Assembly (NCBI RefSeq): GCF_014861395.1
Contig: NZ_RRYV01000024.1
Span: forward strand, 1 to 34,060
Length of the DNA: 34,060 nt
Reading direction: 5' to 3'
DNA from: Psychrobacter sp. FME13
GTDB taxonomy: Bacteria > Pseudomonadota > Gammaproteobacteria > Pseudomonadales > Moraxellaceae
In this document: piece after piece, positions 16,287-24,641 of the stretch
Numbering within the stretch: the first letter of the stretch is position 1
Layout: every line of letters starts with the position of its first letter
Translations under genes and position numbers: made by a program
Notes under the pieces: generated by a model
Told to the model about the DNA's origin: nothing
Database searches by the model: none
Seen by the model: only the letters and a program-made list of their open reading frames with translations

Positions 16287-16377
16287 CCAGATTCATCATT
16301 TAAGACTAATCTGGCTTTAGTGTGTTCGAGCATTGCTCGTTGTCCTAGTTTTCCGTACTTACCCACCCATAGGACAA
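16287..16377 (-). promoter_or_regulatory. Structured leader of the permease gene, three stacked hairpins
   Basis: Three perfect inverted repeats lie in a row: CCAGATT/AATCTGG (16287-16293, 16308-16314), CGAGC/GCTCG around ATT (16327-16339), and TTGTCCTA/TAGGACAA (16340-16347, 16370-16377). All are within 120 bases of the permease start and would be in its 5' untranslated RNA. I do not recognise a known riboswitch. The rest of the 344-base gap holds the gabT terminator and no gene. Confidence 0.45.
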
Positions 16378-16480
16378 ACCTAAAAATGGGGTTAAATCAC
16401 TTTATAGAATTGCTGTGTTAGCATTACTCCTTAAGAAGGATATAGATAACCATGAAAATAGTAGATAAAAAACGATAAGC

Positions 16481-16520
16481 AAAAAAATAACAGCGTCTTG
16501 TCGTGCAAGGCGCTGTTATT
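16481..16520 (-). terminator. Rho-independent terminator of gabT
   Basis: The arms 16486-16500 and 16506-16520 pair over 15 positions with one G-T pair (AATAACAGCGTCTTG and its partner) around a five-base loop. On the minus strand the stem runs into seven T (16481-16487). It lies about 85 bases after the gabT stop codon. Confidence 0.9.
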
Positions 16521-16605
16521 AATTAAGAACTCAGAGTGGATACTCTAAGGGCAGCCTTGCCATTGCTTTTAAATCAATACCTTTATTAAGACATTCCTGC
16601 CCAAA

Positions 16606-17880
16606 TTAAGCAGTTAATATGCCGCCAATGATATCAAGGCCTTCTTGTAGCACTTCATCTTCAACTGTCAATGGCACCATCACACGGATAGCATTGCCAT
16701 ACATACCACAAGACGCCAGCAAGAGACCTTGCTCAAAAGCTTTTTGTTTAAGATTGGCAGTAGCAGCAGCATCTGGCTTGCCTTCACTATCAACCAAATC
16801 AAATGCTAGCATGGCACCTTTATAACGAACATTACCAATGCTGCTTAGATTTAAGCCTTTTAAAAATTTAGCAATGGTATCGCCAATCACAATACTACGC
16901 TCAAGCAAGTTCTCTTCTTCGATAACTTCTATCACAGCCAATGCTGCCGCCAACGCAATCGGGCTACCAGAGTACGTACCACCCAAACCACCTACTTGCG
17001 GTGCATCCATAATATCGGCACGGCCAATAACTGCTGATACAGGGTAACCGCCAGCCAAGCTCTTAGCCGTGGTCATTAAGTCTGGCTCAACACCTAACTG
17101 CTCACCTGCAAACAAAGTACCCGTTCTGGCAAAACCACATTGGACTTCATCAAAAATCAATACAATACCGTGCTCATCACAAATCTCACGTAATGCTTTG
17201 GCAAATGATGGCGTGACTTGATGGAAACCACCCTCACCCTGTATTGGCTCAACAATAATCGCTGCTACTTCACTTGGGTCAATATCAGCCTGAAAAATCA
17301 TGTCGATGCTATGTAGCGCTTGTGCTTCCGTGATGTTCAACTCTTCGGCAGGGAACAATGCGTGGAATACTGGACCAGGCATTGGACCAAAGTTCTTTTT
17401 GTACGGTAATACTTTACCTGTCAAGCTCATGCACATGAGCGTGCGACCGTGCCAGCCACCAACAAAAGAAATCACACCAGGACGACCCGTTTTGGCACGA
17501 GCGATTTTGATCGTGTTCTCGACCGCTTCAGCACCAGTGGTCAAAAACAATGCTTTGGTTGGACCGCTAATAGGTGCTTTTTCACATAGCTTTTCTGCAA
17601 GGTCGACGTAGCTTTCATAGCTAACAATTTGTGCAGCAGTGTGGGTGAATTTGTCAACTTGCTCATGCACACGTTGAGTGATTTTTGGATGGCTATGACC
17701 AGTATTTAGTACCGAGATACCACCGATAAAATCAATATAACGATTGCCTTCAACGTCCCAAACCTCTGAGTTTTTTGCTTTTTCTGCAAAGATAGGAAAC
17801 GCGATGCCAAGGCCAGTCGGCAGGACGGCTTTGCGGCGGGCAAGTAATGCTTCGTTCGTGGTTTGAGTGTTCGTGGTCAT
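16606..17880 (-). CDS. gabT: 4-aminobutyrate aminotransferase
   Basis: 424 residues, a class III PLP aminotransferase of normal length. The cofactor-binding lysine is Lys273 in TTAKSLAGGYPVSAV, preceded by FDEVQCGFARTG (about 243-254) and the phosphate-binding TTGAEAVENTIKIAR near 114. GGISVLNTGHSHP near 53 is typical of GabT. The enzyme moves the amino group of GABA to 2-oxoglutarate, giving succinate semialdehyde. Close relatives (DavT) use 5-aminovalerate, and sequence alone cannot separate the two; the glutarate genes at 23-26 kb make double use plausible. AAGGA lies seven bases before the ATG. gabD is upstream in the same direction, but a 261-base gap with repeat copy C separates them. 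Confidence 0.9.
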   Translation of the reverse strand: MTTNTQTTNEALLARRKAVLPTGLGIAFPIFAEKAKNSEVWDVEGNRYIDFIGGISVLNTGHSHPKITQRVHEQVDKFTHTAAQIVSYESYVDLAEKLCEKAPISGPTKALFLTTGAEAVENTIKIARAKTGRPGVISFVGGWHGRTLMCMSLTGKVLPYKKNFGPMPGPVFHALFPAEELNITEAQALHSIDMIFQADIDPSEVAAIIVEPIQGEGGFHQVTPSFAKALREICDEHGIVLIFDEVQCGFARTGTLFAGEQLGVEPDLMTTAKSLAGGYPVSAVIGRADIMDAPQVGGLGGTYSGSPIALAAALAVIEVIEEENLLERSIVIGDTIAKFLKGLNLSSIGNVRYKGAMLAFDLVDSEGKPDAAATANLKQKAFEQGLLLASCGMYGNAIRVMVPLTVEDEVLQEGLDIIGGILTA

Positions 17881-18006
17881 CAGAATGTCCTTTTTTCATG
17901 TGGTGTTGGTTGTATGAAATTCATTACTATCAATATCATTGCAATCGGTACTAGCACCATCACAATGGCTACTATTAAAACGGGTATTGTATTTTAGCTA
18001 TCGCTA

Positions 18007-18127
18007 TATAGTCGATTCCATTTAAAAAGTAGTACAAGACAACCAAGTGTCAATGTATATCCAATACTTCAAACGAGACGCTGTAATACTTTTATGATGG
18101 AGTGACTATTATGGTGGAATGACTATA
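18007..18127 (+). repeat. Short inverted-repeat element, copy C
   Basis: Left end TATAGTCGATTCCA (18007-18020), right end TGGAATGACTATA (18115-18127); an outer TAGCTA pair (17995-18000 and 18134-18139) may extend it to 145 bases. The core TACAAGACAACCAAGTG matches copy B at 14 of 17 positions, at nearly the same distance from the left end. A mini-hairpin GTAT-ATCCA-ATAC follows (18055-18067). The gabD stop codon lies 14 bases beyond the right end (two bases beyond the outer repeat). It fills most of the gabD-gabT gap. Confidence 0.7.
18094..18127 (+). repeat. 17-bp tandem duplication of the right end of copy C
   Basis: 18094-18110 and 18111-18127 match at 14 of 17 positions, each ending in GACTAT. 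Without the second unit, copy C would be 104 bases, the same size as copy A. This looks like a terminus that was duplicated once. Confidence 0.65.
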
Positions 18128-18141
18128 GTAAAATAGCTACA

Positions 18142-19608
18142 TTAGCTAACGTCAGAACACCAATACTTGGTTACTACATAATCTTCTATGCCGTATTTTG
18201 AGCCTTCGCGACCGAAGCCCGATTGCTTCACACCACCAAACGGTGCTACTTCTGTAGATATCAGACCCGTGTTATGGCCGATGATGCCATACTCCAAGCC
18301 CTCGGTTACACGCCATGAGCGAGCATAATCACTACTGTAGAAATAAGCCGCTAAGCCATAGATGGTGTCATTGGCTTTACGAATGACTTCTGCCTCATCT
18401 TTAAAGGTAAAAATGGTGGCGATAGGGCCAAAAATTTCCTCAGAAGCAATATCCATATCATTACTGATATCGGCAATAACGGTCGGGTTATATGCCAGCT
18501 CTGAAGCACCATTCGTGCTACCACCAGCGATAAGCGTTGCCCCTTTATCTAACGCATCTTTGAGTAGCGCTTGCACTTTATCTAACGCTTTTTTATTGAT
18601 AAGAGGTCCAATATCGACGCCTTCTTCTAAACCGTTACCGACGTTTAGCGCCGCGACTTTTTTGACGAATACGTCTAAGAATTTATCTTTAATACTTTCC
18701 TGTACATAGACACGGTTGGCACAAACACAAGTCTGACCAGCATTGCGGTATTTAGAAGCAATAAGACCTGTCGCTGCTTTTTCGAGATCGGCATCATCAA
18801 AAACGATAAATGGCGCATTACCACCTAGCTCTAACGACAGCTTCTTAATAGTCGGTGCACACTGAGCCATCAACGTACGACCCACTTCTGTAGAGCCAGT
18901 AAACGACAGTTTATGAATACGAGCGTCACCCGTTAAGATTTCACCAATTACTGAAGATTTTCCAGTCACTACTTGGATAACACCCGCTGGAATACCTGCC
19001 TCTTCTGCTAATACACCTAGTGCCAATGCAGAAAATGGCGTTTCAGTGGCAGGCTTGATAATGATCGTACAGCCTGCTGCCAATGCAGGAGCGGCTTTAC
19101 GAGTAATCATCGCTGATGGAAAATTCCAAGGCGTAATCGCAGCACACACACCAACTGGTTGCTTGAGAATGACATGGCGCAGTTGTGTTTGGTTAGCCGG
19201 AATGACGTCACCATAGACACGCTTGCCTTCTTCTGCAAACCAGCGAATAAAACTGTTGGCATAACCAATTTCGCCGCGTGACTCAGTTAAAGGTTTACCT
19301 TGCTCAGCCGTCATGATGATAGCGAGGTCTTCTTTGTTGGCATCAATGAGGTCTGCCCATTTTTGTAGCAGCTCTGCACGCTCTTTGGCAGTCTTGGCCG
19401 CCCAAGCAATTTGCGCGTCATGAGAGTAAGCGACAGCCTCATTTACATCCTCAGTAGTAAGGCTTGGCACTGTACCAACGAGCTCATCATTAAAAGGATT
19501 GTTTACATCAAGTGTCGCTTTGTCATTAGCGGCATACCAACCGTCTTTAATTAAGCACTGTTGTTTGAGCAAACTTGGATTAGATAGATTTAGTATGTTT
19601 TTTGGCAC
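18142..19608 (-). CDS. gabD: NAD(P)-dependent succinate-semialdehyde dehydrogenase
   Basis: 488 residues, close to the 482 of E. coli GabD. General base Glu260 in LELGGNAPFIVF, nucleophile Cys294 in NAGQTCVCANRV, and the cofactor segment ITPWNFPSAMITRKAAPAL near 158. The second cysteine two residues after the nucleophile (C-V-C) is typical of GabD. It oxidises succinate semialdehyde to succinate, finishing GABA breakdown; the homologous DavD oxidises glutarate semialdehyde. The start is a GTG at 19608, supported by AAGGAG seven bases upstream. The gene is divergent from the IclR regulator, with an IclR-type palindrome over its likely -35 box. Its stop codon abuts repeat copy C. Confidence 0.92.
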   Translation of the reverse strand: MPKNILNLSNPSLLKQQCLIKDGWYAANDKATLDVNNPFNDELVGTVPSLTTEDVNEAVAYSHDAQIAWAAKTAKERAELLQKWADLIDANKEDLAIIMTAEQGKPLTESRGEIGYANSFIRWFAEEGKRVYGDVIPANQTQLRHVILKQPVGVCAAITPWNFPSAMITRKAAPALAAGCTIIIKPATETPFSALALGVLAEEAGIPAGVIQVVTGKSSVIGEILTGDARIHKLSFTGSTEVGRTLMAQCAPTIKKLSLELGGNAPFIVFDDADLEKAATGLIASKYRNAGQTCVCANRVYVQESIKDKFLDVFVKKVAALNVGNGLEEGVDIGPLINKKALDKVQALLKDALDKGATLIAGGSTNGASELAYNPTVIADISNDMDIASEEIFGPIATIFTFKDEAEVIRKANDTIYGLAAYFYSSDYARSWRVTEGLEYGIIGHNTGLISTEVAPFGGVKQSGFGREGSKYGIEDYVVTKYWCSDVS

Positions 19609-19622
19609 GGTAACACTCCTTG

Positions 19623-19682
19623 TTCGTAAGAGTCATGCTTATTTATTATGATAAACATAGCCATGATTCTTATGCTTACGAA
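19623..19682 (-). other. Hairpin in the gabD leader
   Basis: TTCGTAAG (19623-19630) and CTTACGAA (19675-19682) are perfect inverse partners. Partial pairing continues inside (AGTCATG with CATGATT, GCTTAT with ATAGC). If transcription of gabD starts near 19675 the structure would sit just before its ribosome binding site. Confidence 0.45.
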
Positions 19683-19722
19683 TAATAGTTGATAAATAAC
19701 GCTATGTTCAATATACTGAACA
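19682..19722 (-). promoter_or_regulatory. gabD promoter with IclR-type operator
   Basis: TGTTCA (19705-19710), six bases, TGAACA (19717-19722): a perfect 18-bp palindromic site of the kind bound by IclR-family dimers. On the minus strand TTGAAC (19706-19711) and TATTAT (19682-19687), 18 bases apart, make a promoter for gabD whose -35 box lies inside the palindrome. The divergent IclR gene is the likely source of the binding protein. Confidence 0.6.
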
Positions 19723-19734
19723 ACAATTCTATAT

Positions 19735-19763
19735 ATGAGACATCATTATAAGAACGATATAAT
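19735..19763 (+). promoter_or_regulatory. Candidate promoter of the IclR gene
   Basis: ATGAGA (19735-19740), a 17-base spacer and a consensus TATAAT (19758-19763) face the regulator gene about 80 bases upstream of its ATG. The palindrome at 19705-19722 lies just upstream of the -35 box, so autoregulation is possible. Confidence 0.45.
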
Positions 19764-19842
19764 ATATTTTGCAACCCTTAATAATAATATTTTAATCATT
19801 TGCTGATATCTCTTTATTTTACTTAACTTTTATAGGCGCACT

Positions 19843-20604
19843 ATGAGCACAACTGCCGTTCCAGCGTTGGACAAAACGTTTCAAATTTTAGATTTAATTA
19901 CAGATAGCCCTCAGCCATTGACAGCGGCTCATATTGCCAAGCAACTTAAACTGCCTCGTAGCTCAACCCACAATATTTTACAAAGCCTATTGACCAAACA
20001 TATCATTTATAAAGACGTTGATAGCCGCTTTCATTTAGGCTCGTATCTCATGTATTGGGCCGGCAAGTACGAACAACAGCAAGGGGTCATACAGTTATTC
20101 AAAGACCTTATCGTACAATACCCTGTACTGCTCCAGCATACGGTGACCTTGTCAAAGCTGGACTTGGGCGAAGTGGTGTTTTTGGCCTGTCATGAGTCCC
20201 CTGCTCCACTTGGCTTTACTTTTCGTGCAGGTGTGCGCGTGCCAGCCGTTTTTTCAGCCACAGGCAAAGCCATGCTATCGACCATGTCGATGAGTGCCAT
20301 AAAATCGTTATATGAAGACACATTCCCTGAGCCATTGAACCAAAACTGTGTGTCTGATTTTGAGTCATTGGCCACTGAAATGAGCAAGATTCATCGTAGT
20401 CGCGTCTCATTGGATGATGGACAATTGCGTGATGGGATGTATTGCTTAGGAACTTATATTCGTAATGCATCGGGGATTGCCATCGCTGGTATGGCGGTGA
20501 GTTTTTTGCAAGGAGAGTATGAAAGCAAGCGCGTGGAAGTGAGTGCCGTTTTGATCGAATTGGCTGAGCAAATTGAGCAACGTTTGGGGTTTGTAGCGAC
20601 CTAA
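19843..20604 (+). CDS. IclR-family transcriptional regulator of the GABA branch
   Basis: 253 residues with the two usual IclR domains. An N-terminal winged helix-turn-helix covers about residues 10-70 (LTAAHIAKQLKLPRSSTHNI, then the wing ending FHLG). A C-terminal ligand-binding domain follows, with FRAGVRVPAVFSATGKAMLS near 128 and DDGQLRDGMYCLG near 193. The effector is not readable. It lies divergent to gabD and 144 bases before the convergent acetylpolyamine amidohydrolase gene, so GABA, an aminated aldehyde or a polyamine derivative are candidates. AGGCG is a modest ribosome binding site. The family is sure; the target and the sense of regulation are inferred from position. Confidence 0.85.
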   Translation: MSTTAVPALDKTFQILDLITDSPQPLTAAHIAKQLKLPRSSTHNILQSLLTKHIIYKDVDSRFHLGSYLMYWAGKYEQQQGVIQLFKDLIVQYPVLLQHTVTLSKLDLGEVVFLACHESPAPLGFTFRAGVRVPAVFSATGKAMLSTMSMSAIKSLYEDTFPEPLNQNCVSDFESLATEMSKIHRSRVSLDDGQLRDGMYCLGTYIRNASGIAIAGMAVSFLQGEYESKRVEVSAVLIELAEQIEQRLGFVAT

Positions 20605-20748
20605 TGATATTACATACGCTAGCGCATCAGAAAGCGTTAAACCGATAACCTGCCCAGCCATATTTGAAATATTTAGGGTTGGGTGAGAAAGCGCCTGCAA
20701 CCAACCCTCTTGTATTCTAAACCTACTGAGTTTTTAGCTATGTTAACA

Positions 20749-21795
20749 CTACTCTGCAATAAGCCCCGATAAAAACGCTTGCAGATTATCATTGAGTTTT
20801 TGAATGTAATAACCGCCCTCGACTAAGACAATCAATGGTTTATTTAGCGCTTTCATCTTTTGTGCCAATACCTTAAAGCCTTCCGTACTGACAGCGCACC
20901 TCGCCTCTGGATCGTTTTCATAAACATCAAAGCCCAATACGTGAATAATAACATCAGGGTCAAACAGCGTCATCGCCTCGATAGACTTATCAACATACCC
21001 AAAAAAACCAACTTCGTCGGTGCCATGTGGCATCGGAAAATTGATATTGTAACCCTCGCCTACGCCTGCACCTTTTTCAAACGTATGTCCTGTCACTGCT
21101 GGATAGAAGTTAACAGGATCAGCGTGTACCGAGGTATATAGCACATCTTTACGGTCATAAAATATCTCTTGGATACCCTGTCCGTGGTGCATATCCGTAT
21201 CGATAATGGCGATTTTTGCATATTTCTGGCGTAGATGTTCAGCGATGATAGCGGCATTATTTAGATAGCAAAACCCACCCGCTGCACTTTTGCGCGCATG
21301 ATGACCAGGTGGCCGTGAAAAGCAAAGCTGTATATGGCTTTTGGCACGCTCGATGTCTGACGCCTCATCATTTAAAAGTGCTTCAGCCGCATTGAGTGCA
21401 GTCTGTGCCGACCAATAAATAGATGTCCAAGAGTGCTCACTGATGGGTGCGCAGTCGTCTGCCTGATACTTTGACGCTTTTGCCATGATGCCGATACCAG
21501 GGTTGTCATAGGGTACAAAAATACCTGTTTGCACCTGCGCGCCCAAGTCTTCCTCAACTGCCATCCATTCATCATAACCATTTTTGAGAAACTCAACATA
21601 ACCAAAATCATGAACAGCCAGTACTGGCCCAATTCCGATGTCAGTAGCGGTTGTCACCTCTAAATCTAACGCTGCTGGTGCTTTTAAAAACTCAACCATA
21701 CGCTCTGGTATTTCTAACGGATCATGCATCTTTCCGTAAGAAAAATAAGGTAGCGGTCTGTGCAGACTTAGGTTTTCATGACTATATATTTTCAT
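20749..21795 (-). CDS. Acetylpolyamine amidohydrolase, histone-deacetylase superfamily
   Basis: 348 residues from the ATG at 21795, preceded by GGAG at eight bases; a GTG at 21804 is in frame but has no such signal. All key zinc-hydrolase motifs are visible: the charge-relay histidines in SRPPGHHARKSAAGGFCYLN (His165, His166), metal ligands in IIDTDMHHGQG (Asp201 and His203 region), Asp290 in GFDVYENDP, and the catalytic tyrosine in EGGYY (about 329). Bacterial relatives of this length and with the YENDPEA loop are mostly acetylpolyamine deacetylases (AphA type), which free acetylputrescine or acetylcadaverine for breakdown. The location inside a polyamine locus supports this. True histone deacetylase function is not expected in a bacterium. 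Confidence 0.85.
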   Translation of the reverse strand: MKIYSHENLSLHRPLPYFSYGKMHDPLEIPERMVEFLKAPAALDLEVTTATDIGIGPVLAVHDFGYVEFLKNGYDEWMAVEEDLGAQVQTGIFVPYDNPGIGIMAKASKYQADDCAPISEHSWTSIYWSAQTALNAAEALLNDEASDIERAKSHIQLCFSRPPGHHARKSAAGGFCYLNNAAIIAEHLRQKYAKIAIIDTDMHHGQGIQEIFYDRKDVLYTSVHADPVNFYPAVTGHTFEKGAGVGEGYNINFPMPHGTDEVGFFGYVDKSIEAMTLFDPDVIIHVLGFDVYENDPEARCAVSTEGFKVLAQKMKALNKPLIVLVEGGYYIQKLNDNLQAFLSGLIAE

Positions 21796-21883
21796 ACTTA
21801 ACACTCCATTGCTTTCAATAAATTCTATCTTTAATTTTAGTCAGCATCCTTTTTGACACACTACCAAATATTATTAAAGTTAT

Positions 21884-22099
21884 CTAGGGCGTGTCTGATA
21901 CATTGATATATTGACTGATATCAGAGGCATAATTTAGCCCAAATTCAGTGCTATAGCATTCTTGTGTTTCGGCATAGGCGACCAAGCTTATTGACAGCAA
22001 CACCAGGCTCAAACAGCTAAACCTGATAAAAATTGTTGAAAGCAATTTGGTCGAAGATAGAACAGCAATCAGCTTATTAGCAGCAGATATTGAAGGCAT
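21884..22099 (-). CDS. Small secreted protein, unknown, possibly truncated
   Basis: 71 residues. A hydrophobic stretch (FSCLSLVLLSISLVAYA) followed by ETQECYSTEF reads like a signal peptide with cleavage after AYA, leaving only about 28 mature residues. The part before the hydrophobic core is long for a signal peptide, so the true start may be internal. No ribosome binding site is seen. It lies in a 426-base gap between divergent genes that has no other candidate. The short mature part suggests a truncated gene or a chance frame. Confidence 0.35.
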   Translation of the reverse strand: MPSISAANKLIAVLSSTKLLSTIFIRFSCLSLVLLSISLVAYAETQECYSTEFGLNYASDISQYINVSDTP

Positions 22100-22221
22100 G
22101 GTTAGAACTTTAGCAAATAATTTTGATTACAGTAGACAAAATTTTATTAACATGCAATAAAAACTATAAATAATGCGTTAGTATTAATTTCTTTATACAC
22201 TAAAATTTGTAGGTGTTATTG

Positions 22222-23364
22222 ATGAAACTTCGCATTAATCTATATAAATTACTTTTAGTTTCGACACTAGTGAGCTGTACTTTGTTTGCTCAGTCAATAT
22301 CAGCTTGTGTCAGGCCTCATGTGGCTGGCTATCATGATATTTCTTGCTTAAAAGATGGCCTAGCAAAAGTGCTTCGTAATGATAAATATGGATTCATTAA
22401 CGCTAATAAAGAGATAGTGGTCGCTCCAACATATAGCTCAATCGGTTACTTCTCGGAGGGCAATGCTTGGGTTTCTTCATCAGACTATAAGTATGGATTT
22501 ATTAATAAAATGGGCAAGTTAGTCATACCCTTAATATTTGACCAAGCAGGTGACTTTTCAGAAGGATTGGCAGTGGTTAAAGTCAATGATAAAACAGGAT
22601 TTATTAGTAGGTCAGGAGATGTCGTCATATCTCTTCAATATGACAATGCTGGTGATTTTTCAGAAGGACTTGCTTGGATGAAGCAAGATGATAAGTACGG
22701 CTATATTGATCGAAGTGGCAAAGCAGTTATTGAACCGCAGTATGAGGATGCTTGGAGTTTTTCTGAAGGCTTAGCCGCTGTCAAGCAAAATAATAAAGTT
22801 GGCTTTATTGATCATACAGGCAACATGGTCATACCGCCTCAATATGATATAGCAGCATCATTTAAAAATGGTATGGCACATGTCATGGAGCAATGGCTAT
22901 GGGGCTATATTGACCATAATGACAATGCCATCATTCCGATAGAATATGATTACCTCCGTGAGTTTTCAGAAGGATTATTAATGGTTACCAAGAACAATAA
23001 ACAAGGGTTTCTTGATAAAGTTGGCACTATTGTAGTTCCGCTTATATATGATGAAGCAAACAATTTTTCAGAAGGCTTAGCCGCCGTTAAACAAAACGGT
23101 AAATGGGGATTTATCGATAAAGTTGGCAAAACAGTCATTCCTTTAGACTATGATGAGGTGCGAAGTTTTTCCGAAGATTTTGCTGCTATTAAACTAAATA
23201 ACAAATGGGGGTTTGTCGATAAAATGGGTAAGATAGCTCTTGAATTTAAATACGATGATGCTACCTATTTTTATGGCGATCTAGCCTTTGTTCAGTATGA
23301 AGGAGAATGGGTTTATATCGATAAGCAAGGTCAGGTAATAGACTCACCATTATTAGATAGTTAA
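22222..23364 (+). CDS. Secreted WG-repeat protein with ten repeats
   Basis: 380 residues from the ATG at 22222, which has AGGTG six bases upstream; a GTG nine bases earlier is in frame but less likely. Residues 1-27 are a signal peptide ending FAQSISA before Cys28. The rest is ten tandem WG repeats of about 33 residues, each with a core like KWGFIDKVGKTVIP followed by a YD..-FSEGLA segment. The motif varies (KYGFINKMG, LWGYIDHND, EWVYIDKQG). WG repeats form beta-rich modules in exported or surface proteins, but their ligand is unknown. I see no catalytic domain. It faces the CoA transferase gene tail to tail with 40 bases between. Nothing links it to the amine genes. Confidence 0.85.
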   Translation: MKLRINLYKLLLVSTLVSCTLFAQSISACVRPHVAGYHDISCLKDGLAKVLRNDKYGFINANKEIVVAPTYSSIGYFSEGNAWVSSSDYKYGFINKMGKLVIPLIFDQAGDFSEGLAVVKVNDKTGFISRSGDVVISLQYDNAGDFSEGLAWMKQDDKYGYIDRSGKAVIEPQYEDAWSFSEGLAAVKQNNKVGFIDHTGNMVIPPQYDIAASFKNGMAHVMEQWLWGYIDHNDNAIIPIEYDYLREFSEGLLMVTKNNKQGFLDKVGTIVVPLIYDEANNFSEGLAAVKQNGKWGFIDKVGKTVIPLDYDEVRSFSEDFAAIKLNNKWGFVDKMGKIALEFKYDDATYFYGDLAFVQYEGEWVYIDKQGQVIDSPLLDS

Positions 23365-23404
23365 AGCTTTATTATCAAAAATTTTATTGATTACTCTAAA
23401 AGCA

Positions 23405-24625
23405 TCAAACAATCCCATCAGCTTTGAGCTTGGCGATCATCTCACTGTCATAGCCCAAATCAGCAAGCGTGCTATCAGTATGCTCGCTCAACTTCGGTGG
23501 CGGCGTACGATAAGTAACTGGTGATGCAGATAGTTTAATTGGGCTCCCAAGTGCGCTTACTGGACTGCCTTGCTCAGTGAAATTAACGACCATCTCGCGT
23601 GCCAGTGCTTGCGGCATGGCCAATGCTTCAGCGACATTATGAATCGCTCCGCACGGGATACCTGCTTGATCTAAAACCTCCAACCAATAAGTACGTGGTT
23701 GCTCGGCAAACTTCTTGCTCAGCTCATCACACAACAGCATACGATTGGCAACACGGTTAGGATTGGTCGTAAAGCGATCATCGGTATGCCAATCGACTGC
23801 GAGCACGTCACACAATTTGGCAAACTGACTGTCATTACCACAGGCTAAGATAAAGTGCTGCTCACCCTGACCTGCGAATACTTGATAAGGCACGATATTA
23901 GGATGCTGATTGCCTAGCCTTGGTGGTACTTTACCTGAAGCTAAATGGTTCATACCAACGTTAGCTAGCATGGCAAGCGCACTATCTAAAAGTGCAACAT
24001 CCACCTGTTGCCCTAGTCCCGTAGTCTCACGAGCAATCAAAGCTGCTTGAATACCAATCGTCAGCTGCAACCCTGCAAATAAATCGACCACGGCCACGCC
24101 AACTTTATGTGGTTCGCCATCGCTTGGACCTGTGATGCTCATCAGCCCTGACAACCCTTGAATAATATAGTCATAACCAGGGCGCGCAGCATCTGGCCCT
24201 GTTTGACCAAACCCTGTCAATGACGCATAAATCAGCCGCGGATTGTCTTGTTTTAGACTGTCGTAATCTAGACCGTATTTTTTGAGACCGCCCACTTTAA
24301 AATTCTCTACCAAGAGATCACTATCAGCGGCCAGTTTTTTGATGATATCTTGTCCTGCATCGGTCGTGATATCTACCGTCAGTGATTTTTTATTACGGTT
24401 AATGGTCGCGTAATAGGCGGATGTGTCGTCGCTAAACTTTGGCGGCGCCCAATGCCGCGTTTCATCGCCGATATGTGGACGCTCAACTTTGATGACTTCG
24501 GCACCAAGATCGGCCAATACTTGCGTACAAGAAGGCCCTGCCAGCACTCTCGACAAATCAAGCACCTTAATACCATGCAACGCGCCCTTTGGCATGTCAT
24601 TATTGGCATTGCTATTGATGGTCAT
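23405..24625 (-). CDS. CaiB/BaiF (class III) CoA transferase, probable glutarate CoA-transferase
   Basis: 406 residues from the ATG at 24625; GAGGG is six bases upstream of it, whereas an ATG at 24631 touches that site. The N-terminus has the family signature GIKVLDLSRVLAGPSCTQVLADLGAEVIKVERP. The catalytic aspartate lies in VAVVDLFAGLQLTIG near residue 188, and RPGYDYIIQGLSGLMSITGP is another family block near 155. Such enzymes swap CoA between carboxylic acids without ATP. The neighbouring glutaryl-CoA dehydrogenase suggests glutarate as acceptor and succinyl-CoA as donor, as in GcdG or human SUGCT. The two genes point the same way but are separated by 411 bases filled with repeats and terminator-like hairpins, so they may be transcribed apart. 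Confidence 0.85.
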   Translation of the reverse strand: MTINSNANNDMPKGALHGIKVLDLSRVLAGPSCTQVLADLGAEVIKVERPHIGDETRHWAPPKFSDDTSAYYATINRNKKSLTVDITTDAGQDIIKKLAADSDLLVENFKVGGLKKYGLDYDSLKQDNPRLIYASLTGFGQTGPDAARPGYDYIIQGLSGLMSITGPSDGEPHKVGVAVVDLFAGLQLTIGIQAALIARETTGLGQQVDVALLDSALAMLANVGMNHLASGKVPPRLGNQHPNIVPYQVFAGQGEQHFILACGNDSQFAKLCDVLAVDWHTDDRFTTNPNRVANRMLLCDELSKKFAEQPRTYWLEVLDQAGIPCGAIHNVAEALAMPQALAREMVVNFTEQGSPVSALGSPIKLSASPVTYRTPPPKLSEHTDSTLADLGYDSEMIAKLKADGIV

Positions 24626-24641
24626 AGTCATCCCTCATTTT

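Noticed and set aside
20675-20708. AGGGTTGG/CCAACCCT inverted repeat between the IclR and deacetylase genes
   Set aside because: Perfect 8-bp arms but an 18-base loop and no T-run on either strand, so not reported as a terminator.
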